64,000 bases of DNA from Nematostella vectensis (lineage: Eukaryota; Cnidaria; Anthozoa; Actiniaria; Edwardsiidae), in NCBI RefSeq assembly GCF_932526225.1, contig NC_064038.1:2976001-3040000 (forward strand), in the 5' to 3' direction. Position numbers and translations under genes: made by a program. Shown here one piece after another: positions 25,201 through 36,175 of this stretch. A model generated the notes under the pieces. That model worked only from the letters and a program-made list of their open reading frames with translations. It was not told the DNA's origin and ran no database searches. Numbering within the stretch: position 1 is the stretch's first letter; the number at the start of each line of letters is the position of its first letter.

Positions 25201-28200
25201 CTTTCAACATGGTGTGCACACAGCCTTAGCAATACTAGACCCGCTGTTTTGGCCAGCAATACTGGTCCTGTTTGCAAGGGGCTTGACAAACCTCTTTGAT
25301 AGCATGTGCTGGCTGCCCCTGCACAACTCGGCACATGATGGTATGTTCTAGAAGCATCAATTGAAATACTGACACCAATGCACTTGGAGAAGTCACTAGA
25401 ACAAGAAAACAAAACTAACATGAGATATGACAGTAGGCTCAGAAGAGTGGCTAAACACAAGGGTTAGAATAACCCTTTGCTTCTATGAGGGGCTAAGGCT
25501 TGAAATCCCTTTTTATACAGGATCATTGTTAAAGGTGACCAGTTAATAGAGGGATAAAAAACAAAATATTCAGGACTTTGGGAAGTACCGGCCACTTCAT
25601 AGAGGCATATAAAATACAATGGATTTTGAAAAGAGGCTAAGAACTCGACAACTAGTTTTGTCCAGCATTGAAGTTTATAAGAGAGTGGCTGTTTAACAGG
25701 GTAACCAACCAGGGTTACCAACCAGGTTTACCAACCAGGGTTACCAACCAGGGTTACCAACCAGGTTTACCAACCAGGGTTACCAACCAGGTTTACCAAC
25801 CAGGGTTACCAACCAGGGTTACCAACCAGGGTTACCAACCAGGGTTACCAACCAGGTTTACAAACCAGGGTTACCAACCAGGGTTACCAACCAGGGTTAC
25901 CAACAAGGGCCATAGGGTGGGTGGGGCACTAGGAGCACACGCCTCCCAATATAAAAAAAAAGAAAATGATCAGTAGCGGCTTAGTTGTACCACCAATATT
26001 TTCTTAATGTGTCTGTAACATCCCCCCTCAATATTTCTAGGCCTGCTACAGCTTTGCCAACCCACCTTTTAATCTTTCTACTTGATTAAGGGCTTTGGCA
26101 CTGTACTTGAGGACTTTATCCATATAGCCAGCATACATTGAGTGCATCACAGTAACCTGTTGAGTGTCAGAGGCTGTTTGTTTAAAAAATATACCCTACA
26201 ATAACAAATTAAAATACTTGTGAACAACACAGACAGGAAAACTAGTAATTGGACTGCAGTTAAAATTCAAGTAAGGGGTCAAAAAAAATTTAGACGAAAT
26301 TTAGGCAGGGTTTGACATTTGCAGTTACCTGAAGTTCCCTTCAATTCTGATGGGTATGTAAGTAATCTTAACCTAAATAACTTACCCAACATGATGGGTA
26401 ACACATTTTTTTCTTTTTAAAATATTGAAATATCAAGGGGCAAGACCTAACTCAACGAGTGCATTCAAGATCATCTTCTGCCGAGCATAGTGTACTGTAC
26501 TTAAAAATTACCAAGTGGGTGTCAAGTGGCACCCTGTCTCTACAGACCCAGTAATTATAACAGCATGTTTGAAGGTTTGGATCTACAGTTATAGGGAAGA
26601 GTACTGTACCTACAATCTTTTACAAAACTAATGGGACACTTTCCCTCCCCCTTCCTCAATGTTGGAGGGCAATTGATCACCTTGCTACTGCTTGTGTTTT
26701 GAGATGAAAAATCGCCTCTAACCAATATTAATCAGGGGGAGAGGGTTGGCGGTTGTTCGTATGGGAAGTGTCCCACTTACTTTTGTTGAGGATTGTAGCT
26801 GCCAACCCAATTTGGACAGAAATCTTGTGAAATTGGGTGAAGTACAGTAAATTTGTGAAAAAACCCAAGAGAGGCAATGCGGATGAATACAAAAATTAGG
26901 CTTACTGTATGATAAGGTCCAAAATCTTGTGACACCTGCCTAATGTGGGTGAGTTGACAGCTATGAGGGTATGTTAGATATAGGCTGCTGTGATTAGAGC
27001 TATAGTGCTTTATACTAAAAGAGCTGTCTCACCAGGTAAACTAGCACACAAAGATGCTCTCTGGGCAGCCACTCAAACTTTTCTGCTTCATAAACATTAC
27101 TATCTGAAAAACAAAAAACAAAATGAGTCAAAAGAAGTGAAATCATCAAGATACATAGAATACTAAAATGCTACTAAAATGAGTTATTTTATTATAGAAA
27201 ACTAGTGGTAGAAGTAGGATCACAAAAAAATGCACTACCATCAACTACTAAACAAATAGAATATTAAAGTATAGAGTATTTCAATCAACGAAGAGTTATT
27301 CTGGCTGTATAAAAACCTTTTTCACTTGTTGCCAGGCCTGTAGCCAGAATGAAAATTTTACCAAAGCTACGGCAAAGCTAGCCACTGGATGATAACTCCA
27401 ACGAAAGCAGGTGTTTTATCTCATACTTTTCAATTTTGAAACACTAAACATCAAAATTTTACTGAAGCAAATGCCCCCGTTGCCTCATGCTGGCTACGGC
27501 CCTGGTTGCATACCTTCAAATGTCATTGTTGTTAGATTTTGTATTGATTGTTGTAGCTGCTTCAGGTATGGTCTAACAGTTTTTGCCTGGAAAACACCAA
27601 CATAACATTTTAATGTTTGTGACATAATGAGTTCAATAAATATTGAGCCAAACGGGTTGGGCGTGGCTCAAGGGGCTGTGCTAACTAAAGTTTAACTAAA
27701 GTTTATTGGGTGGCAGTTGGAATCTTTTAATTTAAGGTAAATTATATAAAAGTGAGACATTACAAAGCTCAGATTTTCTACAGAAAGGGAAACAGAAAAA
27801 AATAACTTGGAAAGAGTTTAAAATTAAACCTTGGGCTTGCTAGCCAATAAAACAAGTGCCCAATGCTTGGAAACAATTTAAAATTTATTCAAATGTCTAA
27901 TGTGAGCTCTCTGTGCAGTTTCAAAGTGAATGAGTGGCTAGTCAGAATCATATTTGCCCTACAAGGGGTACTCTAAGCACTGACCTGCCCAACAGACAGT
28001 AGCTGCCAGACCCTAAGCAGCAAATGGAAAACAACTAAAGACTCTCTCTGGTAACTCTGACCCTGCCAGCGCTCAAGAAAGCTTCCAGTTGACATCAGAA
28101 TATTTGACACACGATTGACATCCTTCATGATTAGAAGCACCTACAGTATACAACAAAGTTTAAAAATTTGAGAATATAAAGTTATGACAAAATCAAATGC

Positions 28201-31162
28201 CTTGTTTTGACACACAGCTGAATTCTTATATACATAATTCAACCAACAAATAGTAATCAAAATTAGATTGAGAGCTTGATCCATAAGGAGATCGCTTTTT
28301 TTATTTTTTTTAAAGAAGAGACAAAAATACAAGTTATTAATGCAGTCACATGTTTAACACAGAGATATAAATGGCCAAGATATTAACTTACCAGTGTCTT
28401 GCTCAAAGTAAATAAACACCTACAAATTGATATAATTCAATTTTAGCAAGTTGTAATACAGTTTGGTTTTGTTAATAGTCTACAGTTAAGAATATATGAA
28501 ATCAGTCAGCATTACTGAAATGCTGAAGGTGAGCTCCCTGTGCATTTTAGACATGTTTCAAATGCTGATTTGTTTAACTTTTGAGTTCAACAACTTGAGC
28601 ACAGGCCGGTCAACCTAGGCTTTCAAGGCCTTATTCCAAATGTTGACCAAACTACCTTTTCAGATAAGTTAATATTTCAGATTGCATTTAAACATTTGGA
28701 TACAGTAGATGGACTGAGACCACATTTGTGAAATGTCCATGTGGGACATCCAATGAGAAAGCAACTAAGATGTGCTATCTGAATGACACGAACTTCACTA
28801 GCCCACCAGCAAGGCAAAGAAATGCTTTAGTGAGCATCAGAGCATATCATAATTTTTTTTTAAACTGTGATTCTTGCTAACTTACTTTTAACAATACTAT
28901 ATAACACAATGTCACACTATTATAATACAATTGTGGGAATGTCTAATGTTGTACCTCATGTATTGTGAACCACACTGCTCAGCTATCCTCTCTCCCATCT
29001 CCAGGACTTCAACTGATGCAGTAAATTCATTATCACAGGCATGCACCTCCTTGAAGAAATAGAAAAGTGTGTATTGTTTATATACATCTACTGTATATTT
29101 ATCTATTCATTTTGCTTTCCTGGATAAATATTAATAGAACACTACAAAAGTATTTACTTTATGATAAGTACACTGAAAATTAAAACAAAGGGCAACAGGC
29201 AAGGAGACCACTACAGAGGAAGCAAATTACAGCGGATCCCATACATCATACAACAAGTGTTTGCATTAGATAGTTCAGTCTCAAAGTACAAAGGTGACAT
29301 TCTTGATTCCAAAATCTAGACAGAAAGACAGACAAATGGATGGACATACAGACAAACAGATAGAATGATTTTATCTTACTGCTAATTGGAAGAAAAGCCT
29401 GAACTGCCAGAAGTAGAGATTCTCTCCTGAGGTGATCTCTAGAGCTTGTCGCAGAACTTGTTTGGCAAGGGGGTATTGACCCTAAAGATCAATGTAACAT
29501 TAAAAAAAAGCATTTTCAGCAGGGCACATGTCCATGATATAGGTAATTAAGTGAAACAATTTAAGGACAGGGTTTAAGTATCAGAGATCCTTTGCTTTTA
29601 TGGGAGATAATAGATATTCTACCAATTCATTTGCACTACCAATCTACTGTACTTGTACCAGTGCAGTCCCCAAGATTCATAATTTTTAATTTTTTCATAC
29701 TGGCCCCAAAATTGTTCTTTTTTTATTTATTAGTTTTATTATATTTTCAAGAAAACAATAGGGGTGGGTACCCAGAATATGCTGAAGGGGTGGACAGTCT
29801 TAGATATCACATGGAGACAGGATCGTGTCCGCAAAGACACTCCAATATACTGTAACAATTGACGCAATTTTTGCAGAGAACTACTCTCCAAATACAAATT
29901 GTGCTTTAATCAAAATCCCATAAATAGCAGAGAAGTCAGAGATTGTTAAGTCCTGTCTGTGGATATATCCATATAGCCAAAAAACACAAGTGTCTCTGCA
30001 ATGTCTTCAGCTATAGAAAAAAAGAATATTTGTAGTTACCTGATCCTTATAGACCAAAGAAAGGATGCTAGATGCTTCAAAGCTAATTTCCTCATATCCA
30101 TGACCAAGCTAGGCAATGTCAAGGGAATTGAACTGTTGTATGAGGAATGCATCTGTTATCATATTAGGGTGTTCAAATTAAGTTTACTACAATTGAAACC
30201 CTGGTTTTTGACGCATTTAATATCATAATAAATAACCATTACCCATGGTATCACGGTATCACTGTATCAAAGCTGAGAATTAAGAAAAATGTCAAATAAT
30301 TCAAGACAAAACTTTCATGTTTTGCAATAGCATTTATATTTTAAAAATCTTTTAGATTAAAAACGGAAGAGTTTAACATGCACAAACTTTCTTCAAAAAT
30401 CATGACTAGCTTTACAGTTCTTGTTGTGAAAAAAAATCTTTTTTCTCAAAAACAACTCCTTTCAACCATTTTTTCCAATTTATTATAATTAAAAAAACGC
30501 ATTTTTTTATTAGGGACGAACGTACGTCCCCTGTCTCACTGAACCCCCCCCCCCCCCCCCCCTCCTACAATAAGTTACAACGTACTGTTCAGTTGTCTCG
30601 GTAGTGAAGAGCCACTCCGTTAATGCTCTTCTACGTAAAGACCATGATTAAAAACAAGGGTTCTGATGACATTCGCTCATAATTTGTGGGTTATTCAGCC
30701 TCAGCGTCATCTCATGGAAACTGTCACATTTTTCACATAACGACAGAGAGTAAAAAGCTTACTTATGTGAGTTGAATGATAAAGGATACAGTTTGCGCCA
30801 GCAAAATCTGCCAAACAAATAAATAGATTAATAAATAAACACATTTTTCATCTATCTTATATCAAAAACATTTTAAAGAGTCGAGGGTCGATGATCAGCA
30901 TCTAGATACAGCGAATTACTTCAGCACTCACCGCTTTCTCGAGGGTTCGTCGCGCCAAATCATCGTTCTTTGTGTATTGTTGTAGAATGCGACCAATTTG
31001 AAGATGTGTTTTCGCTTGGATCGCTGGTGGAGGGTTAAATTGAAGAATAGCTTGCAAGCACTGGATGCATTCTCGTATTCTAGGCGGGTTTGAAGTACGG
31101 AAACCCTCGGCAAGCCCTACTAAGCCCGCGTAACAAGGGTCAACACTCGAAATGACCGCCAT
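19264..31162 (-). CDS. MAU2: MAU2 chromatid cohesion factor homologue (SCC4), complete, 20 exons
   Basis: MAU2/SCC4 is the TPR-rich partner of NIPBL/SCC2; together they load cohesin on chromatin in the nucleus. Exons: 31162-30932, 30108-30040, 29481-29380, 29049-28955, 28419-28392, 28140-27985, 27586-27514, 27103-27033, 26156-26066, 25395-25292, 24900-24823, 24692-24627, 24129-24043, 23717-23671, 23429-23352, 23133-23022, 22781-22691, 20187-20104, 20018-19975, 19359-19264 (stop 19266-19264). These sum to 1803 nt, 600 residues, close to the roughly 610 of vertebrate MAU2. Recognisable blocks include [66 protein letters not shown] and [20 protein letters not shown]. The C-terminal [12 protein letters not shown] then [11 protein letters not shown] follows the human HIEACSLPEHNL/WTDGPPP. 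Exon 2 is slightly shorter than its human counterpart. The stop-containing read-through at 20096 is avoided by the strong GTGAGT donor next to 20104. Confidence 0.93.
20325..22650. repeat. 23-bp minisatellite, about 100 copies (MAU2 intron 17)
   Basis: The unit is CATACCTCAAAGGGAGACAA plus CAC or CAA, varying as catacatc, catatctc and catatttc. On the gene (minus) strand each consensus unit reads CTCCCTTTGAGGTATG. The authentic exon 17 donor beside it reads CTCTTAAGAGGTATG, so most units carry a donor-like GAG|GTATG. The array occupies nearly all of the 2.5 kb intron. Confidence 0.95.
23185..23335. repeat. GATGAT-rich simple sequence (MAU2 intron 15)
   Basis: Imperfect GATG/ATGGTG repeats run between MAU2 exons 15 and 16. 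The Met-rich open frame they create is not considered real. Confidence 0.7.
24288..24532. mobile_element. MITE-like element, GGCCGTAGC family, interrupted by a second MITE
   Basis: Ends AGTGCCATAGGAGG and CCTGCTATGGCACT form imperfect inverted repeats, with TTGGGAGGGGCACATG inside. It lies in MAU2 intron 12. A second element has inserted at 24329-24494. Confidence 0.65.
24329..24494. mobile_element. Nested hAT-like MITE with 8-bp target duplication
   Basis: 166 bp starting AGGGTTCAAAATAAC and ending with the reverse complement of AGGGTTCAAAATAGC (14 of 15 match). It is flanked on both sides by GCACATGC (24321-24328 and 24495-24502). An 8-bp duplication is the hallmark of hAT transposition. 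It is non-coding. Confidence 0.8.
25698..25905. repeat. 13-bp tandem repeat, about 16 copies (MAU2 intron 9)
   Basis: The unit GGTTACCAACCAG, with GGTTTACC variants, gives an artefactual frame of [12 protein letters not shown] type. A MITE-like copy adjoins it at 25904. Confidence 0.9.
25904..26057. mobile_element. MITE-like element, GGCCGTAGC family, next to MAU2 exon 9 donor
   Basis: The left end AAGGGCCATAGGGTGGG, the right end reverse complement AAAGCTGTAGCAGGCC and the subterminal CCTCCCAATAT match the family. The right end lies about 5 bp from the GTGGGT donor of exon 9 (26061-26065). Confidence 0.6.
27334..27504. mobile_element. MITE-like element, GGCCGTAGC family, abutting MAU2 exon 7 donor
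   Basis: It begins CAGGCCTGTAGCCAG and ends with the reverse complement of CAGGGCCGTAGCCAGCATGA. It is about 170 bp and ends only 3 bp before the GTATGC donor (27508-27513) of MAU2 exon 7. Confidence 0.65.
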
Positions 31163-31252
31163 TTTGAATTCCACTCGCTTGGGCTTAGCAGCCGCGCATT
31201 TACGAGAACCACTTCCGGCCGACGGACGAAGACGAATAGCGGCAAAGTGCAT
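31163..31252 (-). promoter_or_regulatory. MAU2 5' flank (presumed promoter/5' UTR)
   Basis: A short GC-rich segment directly upstream of the MAU2 ATG. The start codon lies in CAAAATGGCGG, a YY1-like context common in housekeeping promoters. A minisatellite begins 90 bp upstream. Promoter activity is inferred. Confidence 0.35.
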
Positions 31253-31530
31253 ACCGAATAAGCGCCCCCCCCCCCCCCACCCCGAATAAGCGCCTCCCCC
31301 GAATAAGCGCCCCCTCTGAACAAGCGCCTCCCCCGAATAAGCGCTCCCTCTGAACAAGCGCCTCCCTTTAATAAGCGCTCCCTCTGAACAAGCGCCTCCC
31401 CCGAATAAGCGCTCCCTCTGAACAAGCGCCTCCCCCAAATAAGCGCCTCCCCCGAATAAGCGCTCCCTCTGAACAAGCGCCTCCCCCGAATAAGCGCTCC
31501 CTCTGAACAAGCGCCTCCCTTGAGTAAGCA
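31253..31530. repeat. 34-bp minisatellite, about 8 copies, upstream of MAU2
   Basis: The unit combines GAACAAGCGCCTCCCCCG and AATAAGCGCTCCCTCT. A 15-base C run lies at its gene-proximal end (31266-31280). In the minus frame it reads through into MAU2 exon 1 without a stop, but the MAU2 ATG at 31162 matches the family start. Confidence 0.9.
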
Positions 31531-31689
31531 CCCCTCTCCCTAGTAAATATCATAATCTGATGCTTTTTTAAAAGCATATTAAAATATCTAAAATACAAAC
31601 ACTTTCTCCCGCGCGCCACCCTCACCACAGTCTTCATTATCACCACAATCACTGATCATCATCAAGCCAACCTCGTCATCATTAATAGA

Positions 31690-33607
31690 CTCTGGACAAG
31701 AAGGAGGCGAATATTTAATGGATGAAAGTTTATTGAAAAAAGCTACTGCAAGTTGTACGGACATAGACATAGACATTTTGGAAAGGAGAATGGCCAGAAG
31801 CATGGAAGAAAGGGGAATGGAACCCTGTTTACAAAAAGGATGACCGTCTTGAGAGAAAAAACTACCGTCCAATAACATTACTATGCATAGTAGATAAGGT
31901 ATATGAGTCAATGATGAGTACACAAGTAAATAATCATTTTGATCCCAAGCTTGATCCTTGCTTGTCGGCATATAGGAAGAAGCATAGCTGTGAAACCACT
32001 CTGCTTAAACTCACAGAAGACTGGAAGCTAGCTGTAGATTCCAAACAGTTTATTGGAATACTCTCAACAGATATGAGTAAAGCATTTGACTCCTTACACC
32101 CAGCACTCATGGTAAATAAGCTCAAGGCATATGGCTTTTCTGAGCAGTCATTACACTTGATGAGATCATACTTCACCAACCGTCAAAACAGGGTCAAACT
32201 TAATGGAGTCACCAGTGTCTGGAAGGATGCAGTAAGGGGATGTCCTCAAGGGTCGTCATTTGGACCATTATTATGGAATATCTTCCAAAATGACATGACA
32301 TTTGAAGTTAAAACAGCTAGCTTGTCAATGTATGCTGATGACCATCAGCTCTATGTAAAAGGGGGAACAGCTGAGTGCGTGGAACAAATTTTGAACGAAG
32401 AAGGACATAAGATATCACAATGGTATAAAGATAATTTCCTCAAAGGGAACTATGATAAATATAGCTTGATGTTGCTAGGCAGAAAAAATAGAAATAAAGA
32501 CAACCTATCTATACAGGTTAAGATTGATGAAGAAATAATTAAATCGTCTACTGAAATGAAACTGCTAGGAGTGACTCTTGACGATAAGCTGAACTTTAGT
32601 CTTTATATCAGTGAAATATGTAAGAAAGCAAGCCAAAAAGTTGGTGTGTTGGTAAGGCTTAGAAATCTAATCCCAGTAGACGCCAAATTACAACTTTATA
32701 AATCAGCAATTTTACCCAATCTCACATATTGTCACACGGTATGGCACTTTCGTAAAGCCGCTGATGCTAGAAAGTTAGAGAGAGTCCAAGAGAGGGCTCT
32801 ACGCGCAATATTTAATAACAGAACTGACACTTATGCTGAACTTTTAAGGAGAGGGCGATTGTCAAGCTTAGAGAATAGAAGATTACAAGACATTCTTATA
32901 TTAATGTACAAAGTTAGAAATTCCCTAGCTCCTGAGCATATTCAAAGTATATTTTTTCAGCAAGACAGGAGTTACAACTTGAGGAGCGATTTTCCTGTTC
33001 CAAGATTTAATACAATCACATATGGTAGACACAGCATAAGGTTTCTAGGCCCCTATATTTGGGGTAAAATAAGTCAGGAACTTCGTAATAAGACCAGCCT
33101 ACAGGCTTTTAGGACGGGAGTGCGCACTCTTGATGTGCTTGGCCTGCTGGATGGCGCATGTGACTGCATCGCATGCTCATCCTAGTGGGGTGGGCACGTG
33201 GGGTGGTCCCGTGTGCTGTCTGGCGGTCGGGCACATGAGGAGTATGCACTACCCTTGTATCATATTTTTATATTAATTTGTTTTGTTATTTATTTATATG
33301 TTGCTTGTTTGTTTGTTTGTTTGTTTGTTCTTGTGTCTATTTGTATACACATGTTTGTTTACTTGTATCTACGCCTGTGATAGTTCGTCTATATAGTGTT
33401 TGTGTATATAATATATTATATTAATATGTATAATACGTATAGTTTTCTATAATATTTTTAATATTTTAAATATAGCTAGATTAGATTCTAAATCATATTA
33501 TTTATTAATTATCTGACTATTTATTTTTTTATAGTGTCCACAATTAGCTTTTTTTTAGCTAAACACTTTTGACACTTAAATAAAGTTTATGTATGTATGT
33601 ATGTATG
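31690..33607 (+). mobile_element. 5'-truncated non-LTR retrotransposon (CR1/Jockey-like LINE)
   Basis: The reverse-transcriptase frame is open from about 31775 (EWPEAWKKGEWNPVYKKDD) to the stop at 33183-33185. RT motifs: KKNYRPITLLCIVDKVYES, LSAYRKKHSCETTLLKL, STDMSKAFDSL, GCPQGSSFGPLLWNI and SMYADDHQLY (the YADD box), then the C-terminal YRFLGPYIWG-type region (IRFLGPYIWGKI). The endonuclease part is missing and upstream frames are broken. It ends in an AATAAAG signal and a (TATG)n tail at 33588-33607, as is typical for LINEs of this group. Clade assignment is tentative. Confidence 0.85.
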
Positions 33608-35600
33608 CCTCCCTGCATTAATAAATGGAACCCCTTTTCCTCGGACATTTTTTTGAAATATATTTTTAGTATTATTTCGAAGGACTCGAAAAGCGTCTTC
33701 CTTTTTTCGTTGTACATTGGGCAATATAGTATAAAATGCTTTTCGTCTTCCGTTTTTGTCTTGCAGATGAAGCAAACCCTTTCTTTCGGAGTTTTGTACG
33801 GCCTCTTGTGGCAACCTGCTTCGGTTTCACGTTTGTGGTTACTCAGGCGTAATTTTCTCCTCGATATGCGATGAATTATGTTAGCTACCTGGCATAAATA
33901 GTCTTCACATGTGTATGTTTTTTTTAATTTTCGGTATGTGCGTAATTTTCATTTGTGTCCCGGGCGTCTTTTGTCGTCGTTGTTAATTTCGCTTTGTCAC
34001 ATTTGGAATTCGATGTCTTTAAAGTCGCTGTTTGCTTAGTTCCGGTATATTATTCGGGCTGCTCGAAGGCCTCCGCCCAGAGGTGGTCCAGCCAATTTCT
34101 GCAAGGAGATTTTTAACTTTTTGGCACCAGGAGATTTTGTATGCTTTTCCTACCATGTCCATAAGCGCTTTGTATGAGAGTTTTTTTCTGATCTCCGGAG
34201 TTGAGCTTCAATAGGAAGTTCAAGCTTCTTGATTTTGCGTTGACCCTATGGGTCAATCCCTACGAGGGAAGCCCTACGGGGGAATCTACCTAATTCGGCT
34301 CTGCAAGCTTTAATGCTACAAAATTTATTAACTCCCAAAAGCCACTCACAGAATTTGATATGGACCACCTCGACTGGGTCTCTGTTTATTGGGCTCTTGT
34401 AGTCAATCCCCCAGACTTCACTTCCATACAAAAGAATCGGCAGAATGAGAGTCGAAGAGGCGTAGTGTTAGCCAAACGTTTTCCCTAAAATGCTTCCCCA
34501 TTTCTTTGAGTTTGAATTTGTATATAATGCTTTTAGGGCCACTTTCATAAGTTCCTGTTTAGCTAAAGAGAAATTCCCATGAGTGCTTAGTCGCAAGCCC
34601 AGATATCTGTATGAGTTTTTCATTAGCAATCAATGAGTTTCCGAATTTAAAACGGTAGTTATTCATGGTTTTCCCCCATTGTTGAAAGTCATTATTTATG
34701 TTTTTTCTAAATTTACTGGCTGACCGTTTTTAACACAGAAGGACTCAAGGTGGTCAAAGTACATTTGAAGGTTGCACGCCGATTCGGAGGATAAAACTAG
34801 ATCGTCGGCGTACAGCAAGCATTTAATGTTTTCCCATTTTAATTCTAAGTCGTTGTTTTGTTCATTGTTAAGTGCCTCTGGTAGATCATTTAAGTACATA
34901 TCAATAAGTGTAGTCCTTGTTTCACCCCGGAGTGACAAATGAAGGCGGGTGTGATCAGGTTAACAAGTTTTACAGCTGATTTATCATTTGAGTACATATA
35001 TTTTAGAACGGACAAGAAATTGCAATACTCCCACTTTTTTGAGTTTGTTAAACAGGTTGCCCCTAAAATACAGTCAAAGGCTTTTTTAAGTCTACATAAC
35101 AAGAGAATAGAAGGTTCTTAGTTTTTTTAGGTTTGGATTTCACATATTAAGGGCTTTTTAAAACTCTTAATATGTTCTTAAAAGGACGAAAATGCTATCA
35201 ACCATCCCATGCTTTGTTCGGAATCCACACTGTTCTGGGTTAATGACCCCTTTGCAAACTAAATATTCTGTATAGCCTGCAATTCATAACTTTTGTAGAA
35301 ATTTTACTGAGCGAAGATAGCAAGGTGATTCCCCTAAAAATTTTCAGCAACCGAGGGTAATCCTTTTTGTGAATTGGCACGATGAGGCCATAACTCCACC
35401 CTAAGGGGTGTTGCCCACAATTTCGGACCTTGTTGATAAGAATCAAAAGCTGTCTTCGGATCGCTGACATGACGGAAAAACCTGGAATATTTGCAATTCC
35501 AGATAGAGAGAGAAGGCACAATTTCTTCAGTGGCTATAGGTTCCTTGTATTACGGACTGATTTTTAAAACAAAAAATAACGTGAGGCCGAAGTGCACATA
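33608..35600 (-). pseudogene. Decayed LINE reverse-transcriptase remnant
   Basis: Fragments in shifting frames on the minus strand together resemble one non-LTR RT. From 5' to 3' they are: GLIVPIHKK and FRGITLLSSLSK (35330-35420); LKKAFDCI and VLKYMYSNDKSAVKL then SGVKQG (34900-35100); KCLLYADDLVLSS (YADD, about 34800); MYGSEVWGIDY (about 34420); and a C-terminal HFILYCPMY-like end (about 33720). Multiple frameshifts and stops make it non-functional. Its 3' end abuts the microsatellite tail of the plus-strand LINE. Confidence 0.75.
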
Positions 35601-36175
35601 ACCAGATTTTGGCTTTTTAAGATCATCATTGCCCTGTGTATCAGTTCACGGACAAAAAGCTCAAATTTCAATGACACTTTACAAAAAGTCGCATCAATTT
35701 AAAAGAAGTCGCACTTGATATTTTGTTTGCTATAAGTTACTAAGTACTCAGAGAAATTCTCCGCCTTATTCGATGTGAAATGAGCTTATTGAAAGTGTCA
35801 CGTCATGTTTTTCCGTCATGTACGGACCGCTTCTTTTCCTGTTTTAAGAGCTTCGCTTCAATATATTGTCTGCACCGGGGGATTTATTTCTCTGTAATTT
35901 TTCTAATGCGTTTGTAACTTCACTATCCAATATTGGGTGATCAAGGGGGCCGCCGCTTTTAGTGCCTAATGAAATAAAGAAATACTGGTTTAATTGTGAA
36001 AATACCAATTTCATTGCTTTTCAATCCACTTCCACCTCGCCGCAGGCTTTTACCTCACGCGACACCGAATATACTACAACTAGCGGTAAGTTTAAAAGAA
36101 CCACCTGACTTTCGCTTCATCGTGCTTACGAATCGATGCATTAGTAAAGTTTTCAGTCAAGTCTTGGAAAACGTT
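35601..36175. other. 5' flank of the GPCR gene
   Basis: AT-rich DNA with no recognised gene. The GPCR frame stays open upstream to 35996, but the ATG at 36176 gives a typical N-terminus. The promoter presumably lies here; no TATA or other motif is convincing. Confidence 0.4.

Noticed and set aside
30730-30790. Candidate extra MAU2 exon between exons 1 and 2 (GCAG acceptor, GTAAGC donor)
   Set aside because: The frame needed to join exon 1 (phase 0) ends in TAA before the donor. Exons 1 and 2 already join in phase and match the family.
31163-31531. Upstream extension of MAU2 ([14 protein letters not shown] repeats)
   Set aside because: It is a 34-bp minisatellite that happens to be open in the MAU2 frame. 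The ATG at 31162 matches the conserved start.
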